Positions 1 through 8,828 are shown, counted from the stretch's first letter. The stretch: 64,000 bases of DNA from Alphaproteobacteria bacterium (GCA_011087645.1 JAALLF010000001.1:62001-126000), one strand, 5' to 3'. Numbers and translations: made by a program. Notes: generated by a model from the letters alone, not told the origin.

Positions 1-512
1 GGTTCGATCATGTCGACACCGACCGGCTGATCGGCGACCCCCTCTTCCACCAGGATCGCTTTAATTTCTTCCGCATGGCCGCGCATCAGCCCGGCCGACG
101 GCGGCACCATGCCGCGCATGCCGAGAAGCCCGGCGCGACAATGGTCGGGCTTGAGCCACGGCGCGTAGAGGCGGTGGTGAACCGCAGCCGAACCGAAGTC
201 CCAAACATAGGGATCGCCATTGCCGGTGAGCAGCGAAAAGCGGGTCATCTTGTCCCGCGACCACTCACCGATAACGGTGCTGGTCATGTAGCGGATGTTA
301 TTGTTGTCGAAACTCAACATGGCGCCGAGGTCGGAACCAGCCAGCGTCGCGCGCAGCCGGGCTAACCGGTATTCGTGCAGGCGCTGAAAATTTACCCGTT
401 CCTCGAAGTCGACATTACCGTGTCCCGGCGCGGGGACCGCCCGGTCCCAAATATGTCCCGGATCGATATCGTCGGGATGCAGAATGCCCGAATTCTCGCC
501 GTTCGCCGCCAT
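1..512 (-). CDS. M24-family metallopeptidase (Xaa-Pro dipeptidase/creatinase-like), N-terminal part
   Basis: The gene runs off the left edge, so only about 170 N-terminal residues are visible. ATG at 512 is preceded on the minus strand by a purine-rich GGGGAGAGG site. The visible part resembles the N-terminal creatinase-like domain of M24 enzymes: a region with FDNNNIRYMTST, then SRDKMTRFSLL, then a segment with VWDFGSAAVHH. Known members cleave Xaa-Pro bonds or related substrates with a dinuclear metal site in the C-terminal pita-bread domain. That domain lies outside the window, so activity and substrate cannot be judged. DMSP lyase DddP belongs to the same fold; I cannot separate the two from this fragment. 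Confidence 0.75.
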   Translation of the reverse strand, partial: MAANGENSGILHPDDIDPGHIWDRAVPAPGHGNVDFEERVNFQRLHEYRLARLRATLAGSDLGAMLSFDNNNIRYMTSTVIGEWSRDKMTRFSLLTGNGDPYVWDFGSAAVHHRLYAPWLKPDHCRAGLLGMRGMVPPSAGLMRGHAEEIKAILVEEGVADQPVGVDMIE

Positions 513-818
513 GCTTGACCTCTCCCCCGGCCTAGCTTGCCTAGACCAATATTTTTTCTTCGAAACCCGCCACAAACCGCCCGTATTAGGCCGCTGCAGC
601 CGGTTCGCTAACCTTTTCAGTCGGCGTCGGGCGTGTCAATTCAAAAACCCGCTGACCCCGCCGTCTATTCTGTCGCCCCCAACATTTCACACCCTCCATC
701 GTGAACCGCCGCGTTGACCCCTTGTCAAATATGAGTTAGCGACGATTTGTCAAATGTTCGGGGTGAACCCGAAGCGGTCCTGGCAATCACGCCAGGCAGG
801 GACGGAAGTGGGCTCAAG
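513..818. promoter_or_regulatory. Divergent intergenic region between the M24 peptidase and the chaperonin gene
   Basis: No convincing gene is present. A T-rich patch lies near 551-560. The 9-mer TTGTCAAAT occurs twice in direct orientation at 722-730 and 747-755, 25 bp apart, in front of the chaperonin gene. This could be a repeated operator or a pair of -35-like elements. No CIRCE-type inverted repeat was recognised. Confidence 0.35.
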
Positions 819-2504
819 GTGACGGACGCAAAAATCGTATTTGGCAGCGCGGCGCGCGCGCAGATGATGCGCGGCGCCGATGCCATGGCCAATGCGGTTA
901 AGGTGACGCTGGGCCCGCGCGGCCGCAATGTGCTGCTGGAAACTGACTTCGAAGCGCCGGAGGTCACCAAGGATGGCGCCGCGGTCGCCGCGCGCATCGA
1001 ATTTGCCGACACGTTCGCCAATATGGGTGCGCGCTTCCTACGCCAGGTGGCTATGGAAACCGGCGCCAAGGCCGGCGACGGCGCCTCAACCGCCACCCTG
1101 CTCGCCAATTCCATTCTACGTGGCGGCGTGCACGCGGTCGGCGCCGACTTGGGCGCGCTGGGCGTCAAACGCGGCATCGAACTGGCGGTCGAAACGGTGG
1201 TCTCCCACATTAAGTCGACAGCGACTCCAATCGCCGACAACCAGCAAATCAAACAGATCGCGACCATCACCGCCAATGGCGACGAGAAAGTCGGCCAACT
1301 CATTGCCGACGCAGTCGCGGCAACCGGCGAGCATGGCGAAATATTAGTCGAGGCTGGCCGGGCAACCGACGACCGGCTGGAGACCATCAGCGGCATGTAT
1401 TTCGACCGCGGTTACGTCTCGCGCGCCTTTGTCACCGACGAGACAAATCTAAGCGCCGAACTGCGCAAACCCCTCATACTGATCTACGGCAAAAAGATAT
1501 CGAGCCTCGATGGATTCATGCCGTTCCTCGACCGGGCGATCGACGAAAAGCGCCCGCTGCTCATCATTGCCGAAGACGTCGAACACGAGGCACTGACCAC
1601 TTTGGTCGTCAATCGGCAGGAGGGCGGGCTCAAGGTTGTCGCGGTTAAGGCGCCGGGTTTCTCCGACCATCGCCGCGAGGCCTTGGAGGATTTGGCGATC
1701 CTCACCGGCGCAAAGGTCGTACTCGGCGAGCCCGGATTGGATTTGGTCGATGCGACACCCGACGTCATGGGGCGCGCGCAATCGGTGCGGGTGACGGTAG
1801 ATAAAACCACGATTATCGGCGGTGGCGGCGCGGCCGATGACGTTCAGACCCGCTGCAAACAGCTGCGTTACACAATGAAAAGAACCAAATCCGACCAGGA
1901 ACGTAGAACTCTGCGCCGACGTCTCGCCAAGCTGACCAGCACCATCGCCTTCATTCATGTCGGCGGCTTCACCGAGACCGAGATTCAAGAGCGTAAAGGC
2001 CGGGTCGACAAGGCTCTACGGTCGGCGCGGACCGCCATTGAAGACGGTTTCGTCACCGGCGGCGGCGCCGCTCTGCTCCATGCCGCTAAGTCTCTCGAGG
2101 GCGTGATGGGCGCCGATTGCGACGAGTTCGCCGGTATCCAAATCGTCCGGCGGGCACTCGAACAGCCGGCCGGCCAGATCGCCGAGAATGCCGGCGCCGA
2201 TCGCAACCAAATCGTCGCCCAAATCACCGCCAGTGCAGACCCGCGATTTGGCTTCGACGCTAAATCGCTGGAATTCGGCGACGTCGTGCGAGGCGGCGTC
2301 ATTGACGCAACCAGCACTGTGTGTCTGGCGCTACAGCGCGCCGCCTCGGTCGCCGCGCCGCTTTTGGTGACCGACGCGGTGGTGGCGGAAAAGGTCGTCA
2401 AGAAAATGCCCCGGCACCCCTTCGCCTGCAAATGCTCCGACCACGACCACCATCATTACCCGGGCGATCCGTACCACGAACACCATCACGCCCACTCGCA
2501 CTGA
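819..2504 (+). CDS. Divergent GroEL/Cpn60 chaperonin paralogue with a His/Cys-rich tail
   Basis: From GTG at 819 (GGAAG about 10 nt upstream) the protein is 561 residues. Its numbering matches E. coli GroEL without gaps up to at least residue 400. Asp52 (TKDG) and Asp87 (GDGAS at 86-90) of the ATP site are kept, as are Tyr199 and Val263/264 of the apical domain. Residue 398, catalytic Asp in GroEL, is Lys here (RVDKAL, 395-400). Apical Y203 is Ala and L234 is Met. The usual GGM tail is replaced by about 29 residues with 11 His and two Cys (CKC, then HDHHH and HEHHH). No groES lies nearby. An in-frame TTG at 747 would add 24 residues unlike any chaperonin start. I infer a specialised paralogue with impaired or altered ATP hydrolysis and a probable metal-binding tail, not the housekeeping GroEL. 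Confidence 0.9.
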   Translation: MTDAKIVFGSAARAQMMRGADAMANAVKVTLGPRGRNVLLETDFEAPEVTKDGAAVAARIEFADTFANMGARFLRQVAMETGAKAGDGASTATLLANSILRGGVHAVGADLGALGVKRGIELAVETVVSHIKSTATPIADNQQIKQIATITANGDEKVGQLIADAVAATGEHGEILVEAGRATDDRLETISGMYFDRGYVSRAFVTDETNLSAELRKPLILIYGKKISSLDGFMPFLDRAIDEKRPLLIIAEDVEHEALTTLVVNRQEGGLKVVAVKAPGFSDHRREALEDLAILTGAKVVLGEPGLDLVDATPDVMGRAQSVRVTVDKTTIIGGGGAADDVQTRCKQLRYTMKRTKSDQERRTLRRRLAKLTSTIAFIHVGGFTETEIQERKGRVDKALRSARTAIEDGFVTGGGAALLHAAKSLEGVMGADCDEFAGIQIVRRALEQPAGQIAENAGADRNQIVAQITASADPRFGFDAKSLEFGDVVRGGVIDATSTVCLALQRAASVAAPLLVTDAVVAEKVVKKMPRHPFACKCSDHDHHHYPGDPYHEHHHAHSH

Positions 2505-2535
2505 GCAGGATGGTTTGGCGAAGTTCTGCGCTTTG

Positions 2536-3387
2536 ATGCCGCGGCTGGATGCAATTTTGTTGCGCCTAATTCGGAACGCCGCCCTGTTTGTCGTCGTTAG
2601 CTATGTAGCGGTGACTGCAGCAATGTTCCTGCTGCAATCGCGCTTTATCTACGTTCCCGATTCACCCTCCCGCGAGGTGGTGGCAACGCCAGAGCAAATC
2701 GGCCTCGCCTATGAACGTGTTCAATTCACAACCGAAGACGGTGTCCAACTCGACGGGTGGTTCGTGCCAGCCGAGCAACTGCGCGGCGTTTTGTTGTTCT
2801 TTCACGGCAACGCTGGAAATATTTCCCACCGCCTGGAATCACTGCGGATTTTCAACAGGCTCGGGCTCTCGACTTTCATTTTTGACTATCGTGGCTATGG
2901 GCGCAGCACTGGCAAACCTTCAGAGCAGGGTACCTATCTCGATGCCGCAGCCGCGTGGCGCTACTTAACGGTCATTCGTGGCATTCCCGAAAGTCAGATC
3001 GTATCTTTCGGGCGCTCGCTCGGTTCATCGATCGCCGCGCACCAAGCCATGCAAGCCACCCCAAAGGCGCTAATCCTCGAATCTCCCTTTACCCCGGTTC
3101 CCGACATTGGCGCCCGCGCCTACCCCTTCTTGCCGGTTCGCTGGCTCGCCCGCTACCAGTACGACACACGGAAATATCTGAAAACTGTCGCGGCGCCAGT
3201 TCTCATCCTCCACAGCCCGCAGGACGAAGTTATTCCCTACGTATTCGGACTGGAGCTACTCGAAATCGCCAACGATCCGAAAAAGTTCGTAAAATTGGCC
3301 GGCGGTCACAATGACGGGTTTCTGGTGTCGGGACGAACCTATATCGACGGCCTCGACGCGTTCTTGAAAACTCATTTCGATCAGTGA
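2536..3387 (+). CDS. Membrane-anchored alpha/beta hydrolase (BEM46/ABHD13-like)
   Basis: The 283-residue protein starts with an N-terminal hydrophobic anchor of about 20 residues (LFVVVSYVAVTAAMFLL). An alpha/beta hydrolase fold follows: HGNAGN oxyanion loop, DYRGYGRSTG, the nucleophile elbow GRSLGS, a late Asp in HSPQDEVIP and the catalytic His in GGHNDG. BEM46/ABHD13-type proteins are serine hydrolases with mostly unknown lipid or ester substrates. A TTG at 2515 with AGGA just upstream would add seven residues; the ATG at 2536 directly precedes the charged-hydrophobic anchor. The gene follows the chaperonin after about 30 bp on the same strand and may be cotranscribed. Confidence 0.85.
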   Translation: MPRLDAILLRLIRNAALFVVVSYVAVTAAMFLLQSRFIYVPDSPSREVVATPEQIGLAYERVQFTTEDGVQLDGWFVPAEQLRGVLLFFHGNAGNISHRLESLRIFNRLGLSTFIFDYRGYGRSTGKPSEQGTYLDAAAAWRYLTVIRGIPESQIVSFGRSLGSSIAAHQAMQATPKALILESPFTPVPDIGARAYPFLPVRWLARYQYDTRKYLKTVAAPVLILHSPQDEVIPYVFGLELLEIANDPKKFVKLAGGHNDGFLVSGRTYIDGLDAFLKTHFDQ

Positions 3388-3405
3388 GCGCCGCGCCGGC
3401 GGGCC

Positions 3406-3720
3406 TCAGGTCGGCGACAGCACATGAATGACACGCTCGGCGAGCATGTCTTTTGATTTCGCCGCGTAGGCGGCCATATGGGGCGAGGCAGCGTGGGCCA
3501 TCAGCGCGTCAAGGCTGGCCCATTTCTCGACCACGACGAAGGTGTCGTCGCCAAACTTGGTCTGGAAGGCACCGACTCCCTCGGCGTCGACCGTCGCCTG
3601 ATATTCGATGCAACCGTCCTCTTCGAGAACGGCGGGCACGTTAGCGCGGAAGGCGTCGAGCAGTGTGTCGCGCTGTCCCGGTTTGGCGGTAATGATCGCG
3701 ACGATGTGAACCGTTGCCAT
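3406..3720 (-). CDS. Antibiotic biosynthesis monooxygenase (ABM)-domain protein, YgiN-like
   Basis: This 104-residue single-domain protein has the ABM dimeric ferredoxin-like fold pattern: HIVAIITAKPGQ at the start, VPAVLEEDGCIEY in the middle and FVVVEKWASLDALMAHAASPHM near the end. The start at 3720 is fixed by AAGGAG about eight bases upstream; a longer open frame to 3879 is not needed. ABM proteins are cofactor-free quinol monooxygenases or haem-degrading or polyketide-tailoring enzymes. The quinol monooxygenase YgiN type is the closest general match, but the substrate cannot be deduced. It ends convergently with the hydrolase gene. Confidence 0.85.
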   Translation of the reverse strand: MATVHIVAIITAKPGQRDTLLDAFRANVPAVLEEDGCIEYQATVDAEGVGAFQTKFGDDTFVVVEKWASLDALMAHAASPHMAAYAAKSKDMLAERVIHVLSPT

Positions 3721-3955
3721 CGGCTTCTCCTTGATTTCGCTTTGGGGCGCAAACGTTACGTGGGCGTTCGTTGCCCCGCAATGGGGAGCGTAAACCAACG
3801 CATCTGCCCCTTCCCTCGGTTCATCAATTCTAAAGATAAAAATGTCCAACATATCCACACGACGCGGGACGCCTGTCATAGTTGTGGCGCCGGTCGCCGG
3901 ATCGCGTTGGCGCGGCTGTGAAGCCTAGAGATGGTGCGGATCGCAGAGACCCGAA

Positions 3956-5776
3956 ATGCATAGTAAAACCACACTCCTGCTCGCGGTTCTGGTGCTGCTC
4001 ATCGTACAGTCAGCCTTTGCGTTGATTTCCAAAACGCCCGGCTTGAGCGGCCAATTGACCGGCCCCGACGCCTATATGCATCTGCATCGCGTCTTGCAGT
4101 TGTACAATGAGGGCAACTGGTACGACGCCTTTAGCCTGCGCACCAACGCGCCCTTCGGCGAACAGTTGCAATGGACCCGACTGCTGGATGCGATCCTTCT
4201 CGCCGGCGCCTGGATCGGCAGCGCGGTAACCGATTTTCCCCGCGCACTGTGGGCGTGGGGCATGATCATCGGCCCGGTTACGCTACTTTTATTGGTGCCG
4301 ATCTGGTCGTGGGGCACGCGGGCGGTGTTGAGCCCGGCGGGGTTTATTCTCTCCCTGGTCATGCTGACCGTCGTGCCAGTGTTAAACGGCGTGTTCCTGC
4401 TCGGCCGCCCCGATCATCATGGCCTGCTGGCTTTGGCGTTTCTCAGCATGATCGCCATTTTCGTCCGCCTCGCAACGGGGCAATCGCAGAGCCGCGGCGC
4501 TCTGGCCGCCGGCGTCATTGCCGGCACCGCGCTTTGGGTCAGCGTGGAAGCGCAAGTGGCGGCGGCCTATTTCGGCGCTGCGCTGGCGCTGCTCTGGGTG
4601 TGGCAGGGCGCGACCTACCGCCGCTATCTTTCATTCTATTTGCTCGGCCTGTTTGCCGCGCTGACAATCGCGCTGATCATCGAACGGGCGCCCGGGCTGT
4701 GGCTCACGCCCTTCTATGATCGCATATCCATCGTCCACTGGTTCCTGACCGGCATCGGGCTCGCGACATGGTTTGCGGCGATCGCCATTGCGCCGCGCAT
4801 GCCAATCGCCTCTGAACGCACTTGCCGCATCGTCCTGCTAGCTGCCGTCGGTTTGGTGACGCTCGTCGCGGTAGCGATTGTCTTTCCGAAATTCTTCCAA
4901 GGCCCGCTGGTTGACTACAGATCACCGGTTTTCGATGCCTGGTGGCGAGCCAATATCGAGACCCGGCCCTTCTGGCCGATAACCCAACTGTCGCTGAGTA
5001 AGTTCGTGGCCAATCTGGGATCGGCGATCATCGCCTTGGTCTACATAGGCGTAGCGTGGAAGTCCGCGTCGGCGGAACGGCGGACATTGTTCGTCATTTT
5101 GCTGCTCGGCTTCGCCATTTATCTGCCGCTCGCCCTCAATCAATTACGCTGGACGAGCTATGCACAGGAATTGACATTGATTCCGCTCGTGCTGGCGCTG
5201 GTCGGCGTGTGGCGGTGGAACGGCGCAGTTCGGATTGCCGGCAGAGCATTGCCGCTGCGCTCCCTTGTGGTGGCGTTGCTCGCAACAGGCCCGTTCATCG
5301 GCTTTGCCCTGGTCGCCAGTTCGGGCAATTCAACAGCACAAGGTGTTGCCGCGCGGGTCTATCATGGCTGCGACCGGATCGCGATCAGCGAGCATCTTAA
5401 CCAAATCCACTCCCAGGGCGCGCCGGACGATATCTTGTTTACCTATACGTTTTGGGGATCGGAACTTATCTGGCGCACACCCTATAGCGTCGTCGGCGCG
5501 CCCTACGGCAACGCGCAATCGCTAGCGGACACCCAGGACCTGTTCGGCGCGGCGGACGACACCGGCGCGGCCGAAGTGGTTCGCCGGCGCGGTATCGATT
5601 TGATTCTCACCTGCAGCGAAGAAGTCGAAAACAGCTATTACGACGCCGACAACTCAACGTTTCTCGGGCGCCTGGCTGAAGATCCGCCGGCCTGGCTCAG
5701 CCCCATCGACCTGCCGGCGCACTTAGCGCCAACATTCAGGCTCTATCGGGTGCAGGACGAGAAGCTCCCGGGCTGA
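3956..5776 (+). CDS. Polytopic membrane protein, GT-C/STT3-like glycosyltransferase candidate
   Basis: The 606-residue protein has roughly a dozen hydrophobic segments and a hydrophilic C-terminal portion. Two acidic motifs in extracytoplasmic-loop positions resemble GT-C enzymes: GPDAYMHLHR near residue 36 and GRPDHHGLL near residue 150. Oligosaccharyltransferase STT3/PglB and PMT-type enzymes carry comparable Asp motifs. The C-terminal region (about 470-606) carries FTYTFWGSELIWRTPY and a single CSEE stretch. No other polysaccharide or glycan genes are adjacent. The GT-C assignment is by architecture and motifs only; an unclassified membrane protein remains possible. Confidence 0.55.
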   Translation: MHSKTTLLLAVLVLLIVQSAFALISKTPGLSGQLTGPDAYMHLHRVLQLYNEGNWYDAFSLRTNAPFGEQLQWTRLLDAILLAGAWIGSAVTDFPRALWAWGMIIGPVTLLLLVPIWSWGTRAVLSPAGFILSLVMLTVVPVLNGVFLLGRPDHHGLLALAFLSMIAIFVRLATGQSQSRGALAAGVIAGTALWVSVEAQVAAAYFGAALALLWVWQGATYRRYLSFYLLGLFAALTIALIIERAPGLWLTPFYDRISIVHWFLTGIGLATWFAAIAIAPRMPIASERTCRIVLLAAVGLVTLVAVAIVFPKFFQGPLVDYRSPVFDAWWRANIETRPFWPITQLSLSKFVANLGSAIIALVYIGVAWKSASAERRTLFVILLLGFAIYLPLALNQLRWTSYAQELTLIPLVLALVGVWRWNGAVRIAGRALPLRSLVVALLATGPFIGFALVASSGNSTAQGVAARVYHGCDRIAISEHLNQIHSQGAPDDILFTYTFWGSELIWRTPYSVVGAPYGNAQSLADTQDLFGAADDTGAAEVVRRRGIDLILTCSEEVENSYYDADNSTFLGRLAEDPPAWLSPIDLPAHLAPTFRLYRVQDEKLPG

Positions 5777-5785
5777 CCGGTGTGA

Positions 5786-6643
5786 CTACGCCGGCGCGCT
5801 TCGGCGCAAGAAAGCGATGAAAATCAAGGCCGTCGCAAACATTATCAGGCTGTAGGTCGCTGCCGGCACCGCAGCGAGGCCACCGCCGAACAGTAGCGCC
5901 GCAACGGCAATCGCCAGCGTGCCGTTCTGCAGACCGCATTCCAGGGAGATGGCGATGCGCTGCTGCAGCCCCGACGCGAACAGCCGGGCAACCAGAGACG
6001 CCAGCGCCATCATCGCTACGTTCAAGACCAGGGTCACCAACCCGGCTTGGGCGAAATATTCGACGATATTATCGCGCTCGGCCAAAATTGCACCGATCAG
6101 GACCAGGATAAACAGCCCCGTCGAAATTTTGCGCGCCCAAGGCTCGAAACCGGTCGCGAAGCCGGCGGCGAAACGGCGCGCCAACAGGCCCGCCACCACC
6201 GGCACCGTAACGATGACGAATACACTGATCGCGGTGCCGGCGACCGACACATTTGTACCCGCCGCACTGCCGATCAACTGGGTGTAGGAAAACATGACGA
6301 TGACCGGGATGGTTAGAACGCTGAGCAGACTGATCACCCCGGTCAGCGATATCGACAACGCCACATCGCCTCGCGCAAATGACGTCAGAATGTTCGACGT
6401 CACGCCACCCGGCGCCGCGGCGATAATCATCACCCCCAGCGCCAGTTCCGGTTGCAGTGGCCATACGCTGACCAGCGCGAAGGCAACCAGCGGTAACAAG
6501 ACGATCTGCGACGCGGCGCCGACAAGGAAGTCGCGCGGACGCTTCGCTACCCGGGCAAAGTCGTCGAAGGTCAGCCCCAGGCCCAGCGCGAACATTATAA
6601 AGGCCAACGCGATTGGCAAAATAACGTCGGTCACTACACTCAT
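5786..6643 (-). CDS. Bile acid:sodium symporter (BASS/SBF)-family transporter
   Basis: This 285-residue protein is almost entirely hydrophobic, with about nine or ten predicted membrane segments. It shows the SBF-family signatures LGLGLTFDDF in the first segments, the unwound-helix motif AAAPGGVTSNILT, and a late ECGLQNGTLA motif matching the second crossover helix. Family members couple Na+ to uptake of organic anions such as bile acids, pantoate or glycolate/pyruvate. The substrate is not predictable here. An inverted repeat at 6660-6679 lies just upstream. Confidence 0.9.
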   Translation of the reverse strand: MSVVTDVILPIALAFIMFALGLGLTFDDFARVAKRPRDFLVGAASQIVLLPLVAFALVSVWPLQPELALGVMIIAAAPGGVTSNILTSFARGDVALSISLTGVISLLSVLTIPVIVMFSYTQLIGSAAGTNVSVAGTAISVFVIVTVPVVAGLLARRFAAGFATGFEPWARKISTGLFILVLIGAILAERDNIVEYFAQAGLVTLVLNVAMMALASLVARLFASGLQQRIAISLECGLQNGTLAIAVAALLFGGGLAAVPAATYSLIMFATALIFIAFLRRSAPA

Positions 6644-6659
6644 AAAATCCCCCTACCGC

Positions 6660-6679
6660 CGGGATTACCCTTAATCCCG
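6660..6679. terminator. Hairpin CGGGATTA/TAATCCCG between dioxygenase and transporter genes
   Basis: A perfect 8-bp inverted repeat with a 4-nt loop lies between the end of the dioxygenase gene (6712) and the start of the transporter gene (6643), both on the minus strand. It lacks a T-run, so it may be a weak terminator or an operator rather than a classical intrinsic terminator. Confidence 0.35.
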
Positions 6680-6711
6680 CACTGACGGTTCGCCGTTGAA
6701 ATACGCGGCCG

Positions 6712-7848
6712 TTAAATACTCAGATCGAGCATGTTGTAATCTTTGAGATCGGCCTTTGCGGTCTCGTTCCAGTGATATTCCGCCCCGTCATCGACGAAAG
6801 GTTTGTAGGCAAATGGCGTTTCGTCGGGGAAGCGCTGGCGGCGTGCGTCGATGCCATAGCCGATCACCCGCGCCCGTTTGGCGATGCGCGCCGCGTCATA
6901 GACCGCCGGCGCGTTGTGCAATCCGCCGCCCTTCACGCCGAGCACGGACGAACGGCGGTGGAATCCGAAATTGATCGTCACCCGCCAGTCCTCGCTGGTG
7001 TTGGCGAACGAGCCGTGCAACGCCTGGCGATTACAAATGGCGACGTCGCCGGGCGCGCAGATCATCGGCACCGCATCGGGCAGCCGGTCCGATCCCGCCG
7101 CCGCAGCCATCGCCTTGATGTCGACTTTGCCGAGCTTGTGAGTGCCCGGCACCACCCACACCCCGTTGGCCGCCGTGCAGCCATAGAGCTGGCCCATGAA
7201 GTTGAAACCATGGGAGCCCTGATCCCAATTTGGGCTGTCCCAATGGGTGGCGCCATCCTGATGCCAGGCGACCGACGCGACGCGGCCAGGTTCTTTCAGA
7301 AACAGCGCCTCGTTGAACGGGACGAAATCTTCGCCGTTGATTTGCGCGGCGACCGCCAATAGCTGGGGATGACCATAGGCCCGCAAACATGCCTCGGAAA
7401 ACTGCAGGTCGCCAAGAATCAGATAGACGATTTCTTGAGGCGCATCGACCGCAGCCTCTGGCTCGCTCATCTTCACCGGGTGGCGGCCGCTGGCCAGGTC
7501 CGTGCCGCCGAACGGATCACCCAATGGCTTCGACCAAAACAGGGTCGCACCTTGGCAATCGGCGGCCAGCGCGGGACGACCTTTGGCGTCGACCGGCGAG
7601 CCCTGCTCGCTGGGCAACCGGTCGATAATATCAATCACATCGGCTTCGATATCCGCCAGCTCGTCGGCGCCGAGTACATCTTCGAAAATATAAAAACCGC
7701 AGCGCCAATAGGCCTCGACGATATCTTCGTGCAGGCTACCATCCGGATTGAAACGGATCCGCCCGCGATTGCCAAGAGCCGCCGCCCGCTGTTCACCGGC
7801 ACGGAGATAGTCTTCCATCGCCGCGGCGTCTTGGTCGTGACCGCGCAC
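6712..7848 (-). CDS. Phytanoyl-CoA dioxygenase (PhyH)-family protein
   Basis: The 378-residue protein carries the Fe(II)/2-oxoglutarate facial triad: His196 and Asp198 (AWHQDG), distal His278 (ALHGS) and the 2-oxoglutarate-binding Arg289 (EDWRVTINF). Length and motif spacing fit the PhyH family, which hydroxylates lipids or secondary-metabolite intermediates. The GTG at 7848 directly follows the aldo/keto reductase stop, with AGG within that gene's last codons as the ribosome site; ATG at 7818 is an alternative. The tight coupling suggests the two enzymes act on related substrates. The substrate is unknown. Confidence 0.88.
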   Translation of the reverse strand: MRGHDQDAAAMEDYLRAGEQRAAALGNRGRIRFNPDGSLHEDIVEAYWRCGFYIFEDVLGADELADIEADVIDIIDRLPSEQGSPVDAKGRPALAADCQGATLFWSKPLGDPFGGTDLASGRHPVKMSEPEAAVDAPQEIVYLILGDLQFSEACLRAYGHPQLLAVAAQINGEDFVPFNEALFLKEPGRVASVAWHQDGATHWDSPNWDQGSHGFNFMGQLYGCTAANGVWVVPGTHKLGKVDIKAMAAAAGSDRLPDAVPMICAPGDVAICNRQALHGSFANTSEDWRVTINFGFHRRSSVLGVKGGGLHNAPAVYDAARIAKRARVIGYGIDARRQRFPDETPFAYKPFVDDGAEYHWNETAKADLKDYNMLDLSI

Positions 7849-7850
7849 CG

Positions 7851-8828
7851 CTACCTGCCCATCTGGCCCAGCATGCGTTCGTTATGGCGCTCACCGGCGG
7901 CCACACCGGCCGGGAAAGCTTGATCCAGTCGCGCGAATATATCCGCCGTTAGGGTGATGTCGCCGGCGGCGACGTTTTCTTCCAGATAGGTACGGCGCTT
8001 GGTCCCGGGGATCGCCACCACATCGTCGCCACGCGACATTACCCAGGCCAGCGCCACCTGAGCCGGCTTACAATCAAGTTCGCTGGCAACGTCTTGCAGG
8101 GTTTCCACCAGACTAATGTTTTCGGCGATGTTCTCGGCTGCGAAACGCGGGAAGTTGTGGCGTCGGTCGCTTTCGTCGAGATCCGTCGCCGCGCGAATGG
8201 TGCCGGTCAGAAAACCGCGCCCCAAAGGTGAATAGGCGATGAAGCCGATACCCAGCTCGCGGCAGACCGGCAGAAATTCTTCCGCCGCGTCGCGCGTCCA
8301 TAACGAGTATTCGGTTTCCAATGCGGTAATCGGATGGGTGGCATGCGCGCGGCGCAGCGTGTCGGCGCCGGCCTCGGATATCCCGATGGCCCGCACTTTG
8401 CCCTCTTCGACCAGCCGTGACATTTCACCGATCGTATCCTCAATTGGCGTCGCCACATCGACCCGGTGGATGGAATAGAGATCGATATAATCGGTGTTCA
8501 GGCGTTTGAGGCTGGCCTCGCATGCGCTGCGAACGAATTCAGGGTCGCCGCGCACGCCCTTACTGCCGTCGGTATCGGTGAACAGGCCGAACTTGGTGTT
8601 GATCAACGCCGCATCGCGCCGACCGGTCAGCGCTTTGGCAATCAGCTCCTCGTTCTGGCCGCCGGCATATTCGTTGGAAGTATTGAACAGCACCACGTCC
8701 AACTCCAGCGCCCGATGCATGGTGGCAATCGATTCGCCGTCGTCGGGTTCGCCATAGCCGAACGACATGCCCATACAGCCGAGGCCAATCTCGGACACTT
8801 CCAACGCACCAAGCTTACGTGTTTTCAC
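7851..8828 (-). CDS. Aldo/keto reductase
   Basis: The 325-residue TIM-barrel protein resembles the YajO/AKR11-13-type reductases. It opens with KLGALEVSEIGLGCMGMS and has NTSNEYAGGQNEEL, INTKFGLF, IDLYSIHRVD and the NADP-binding late motif AIPGTKRRTYLEEN. Of the catalytic tetrad, Tyr54, Lys79 and His121 are present, but the usual Asp is Asn49. That change is unusual and could lower the Tyr acidity. It is the first gene of a two-gene unit with the PhyH dioxygenase, whose start is two bases beyond its stop. An oxidoreductase role on a small carbonyl compound is inferred. Confidence 0.9.
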   Translation of the reverse strand: MKTRKLGALEVSEIGLGCMGMSFGYGEPDDGESIATMHRALELDVVLFNTSNEYAGGQNEELIAKALTGRRDAALINTKFGLFTDTDGSKGVRGDPEFVRSACEASLKRLNTDYIDLYSIHRVDVATPIEDTIGEMSRLVEEGKVRAIGISEAGADTLRRAHATHPITALETEYSLWTRDAAEEFLPVCRELGIGFIAYSPLGRGFLTGTIRAATDLDESDRRHNFPRFAAENIAENISLVETLQDVASELDCKPAQVALAWVMSRGDDVVAIPGTKRRTYLEENVAAGDITLTADIFARLDQAFPAGVAAGERHNERMLGQMGR

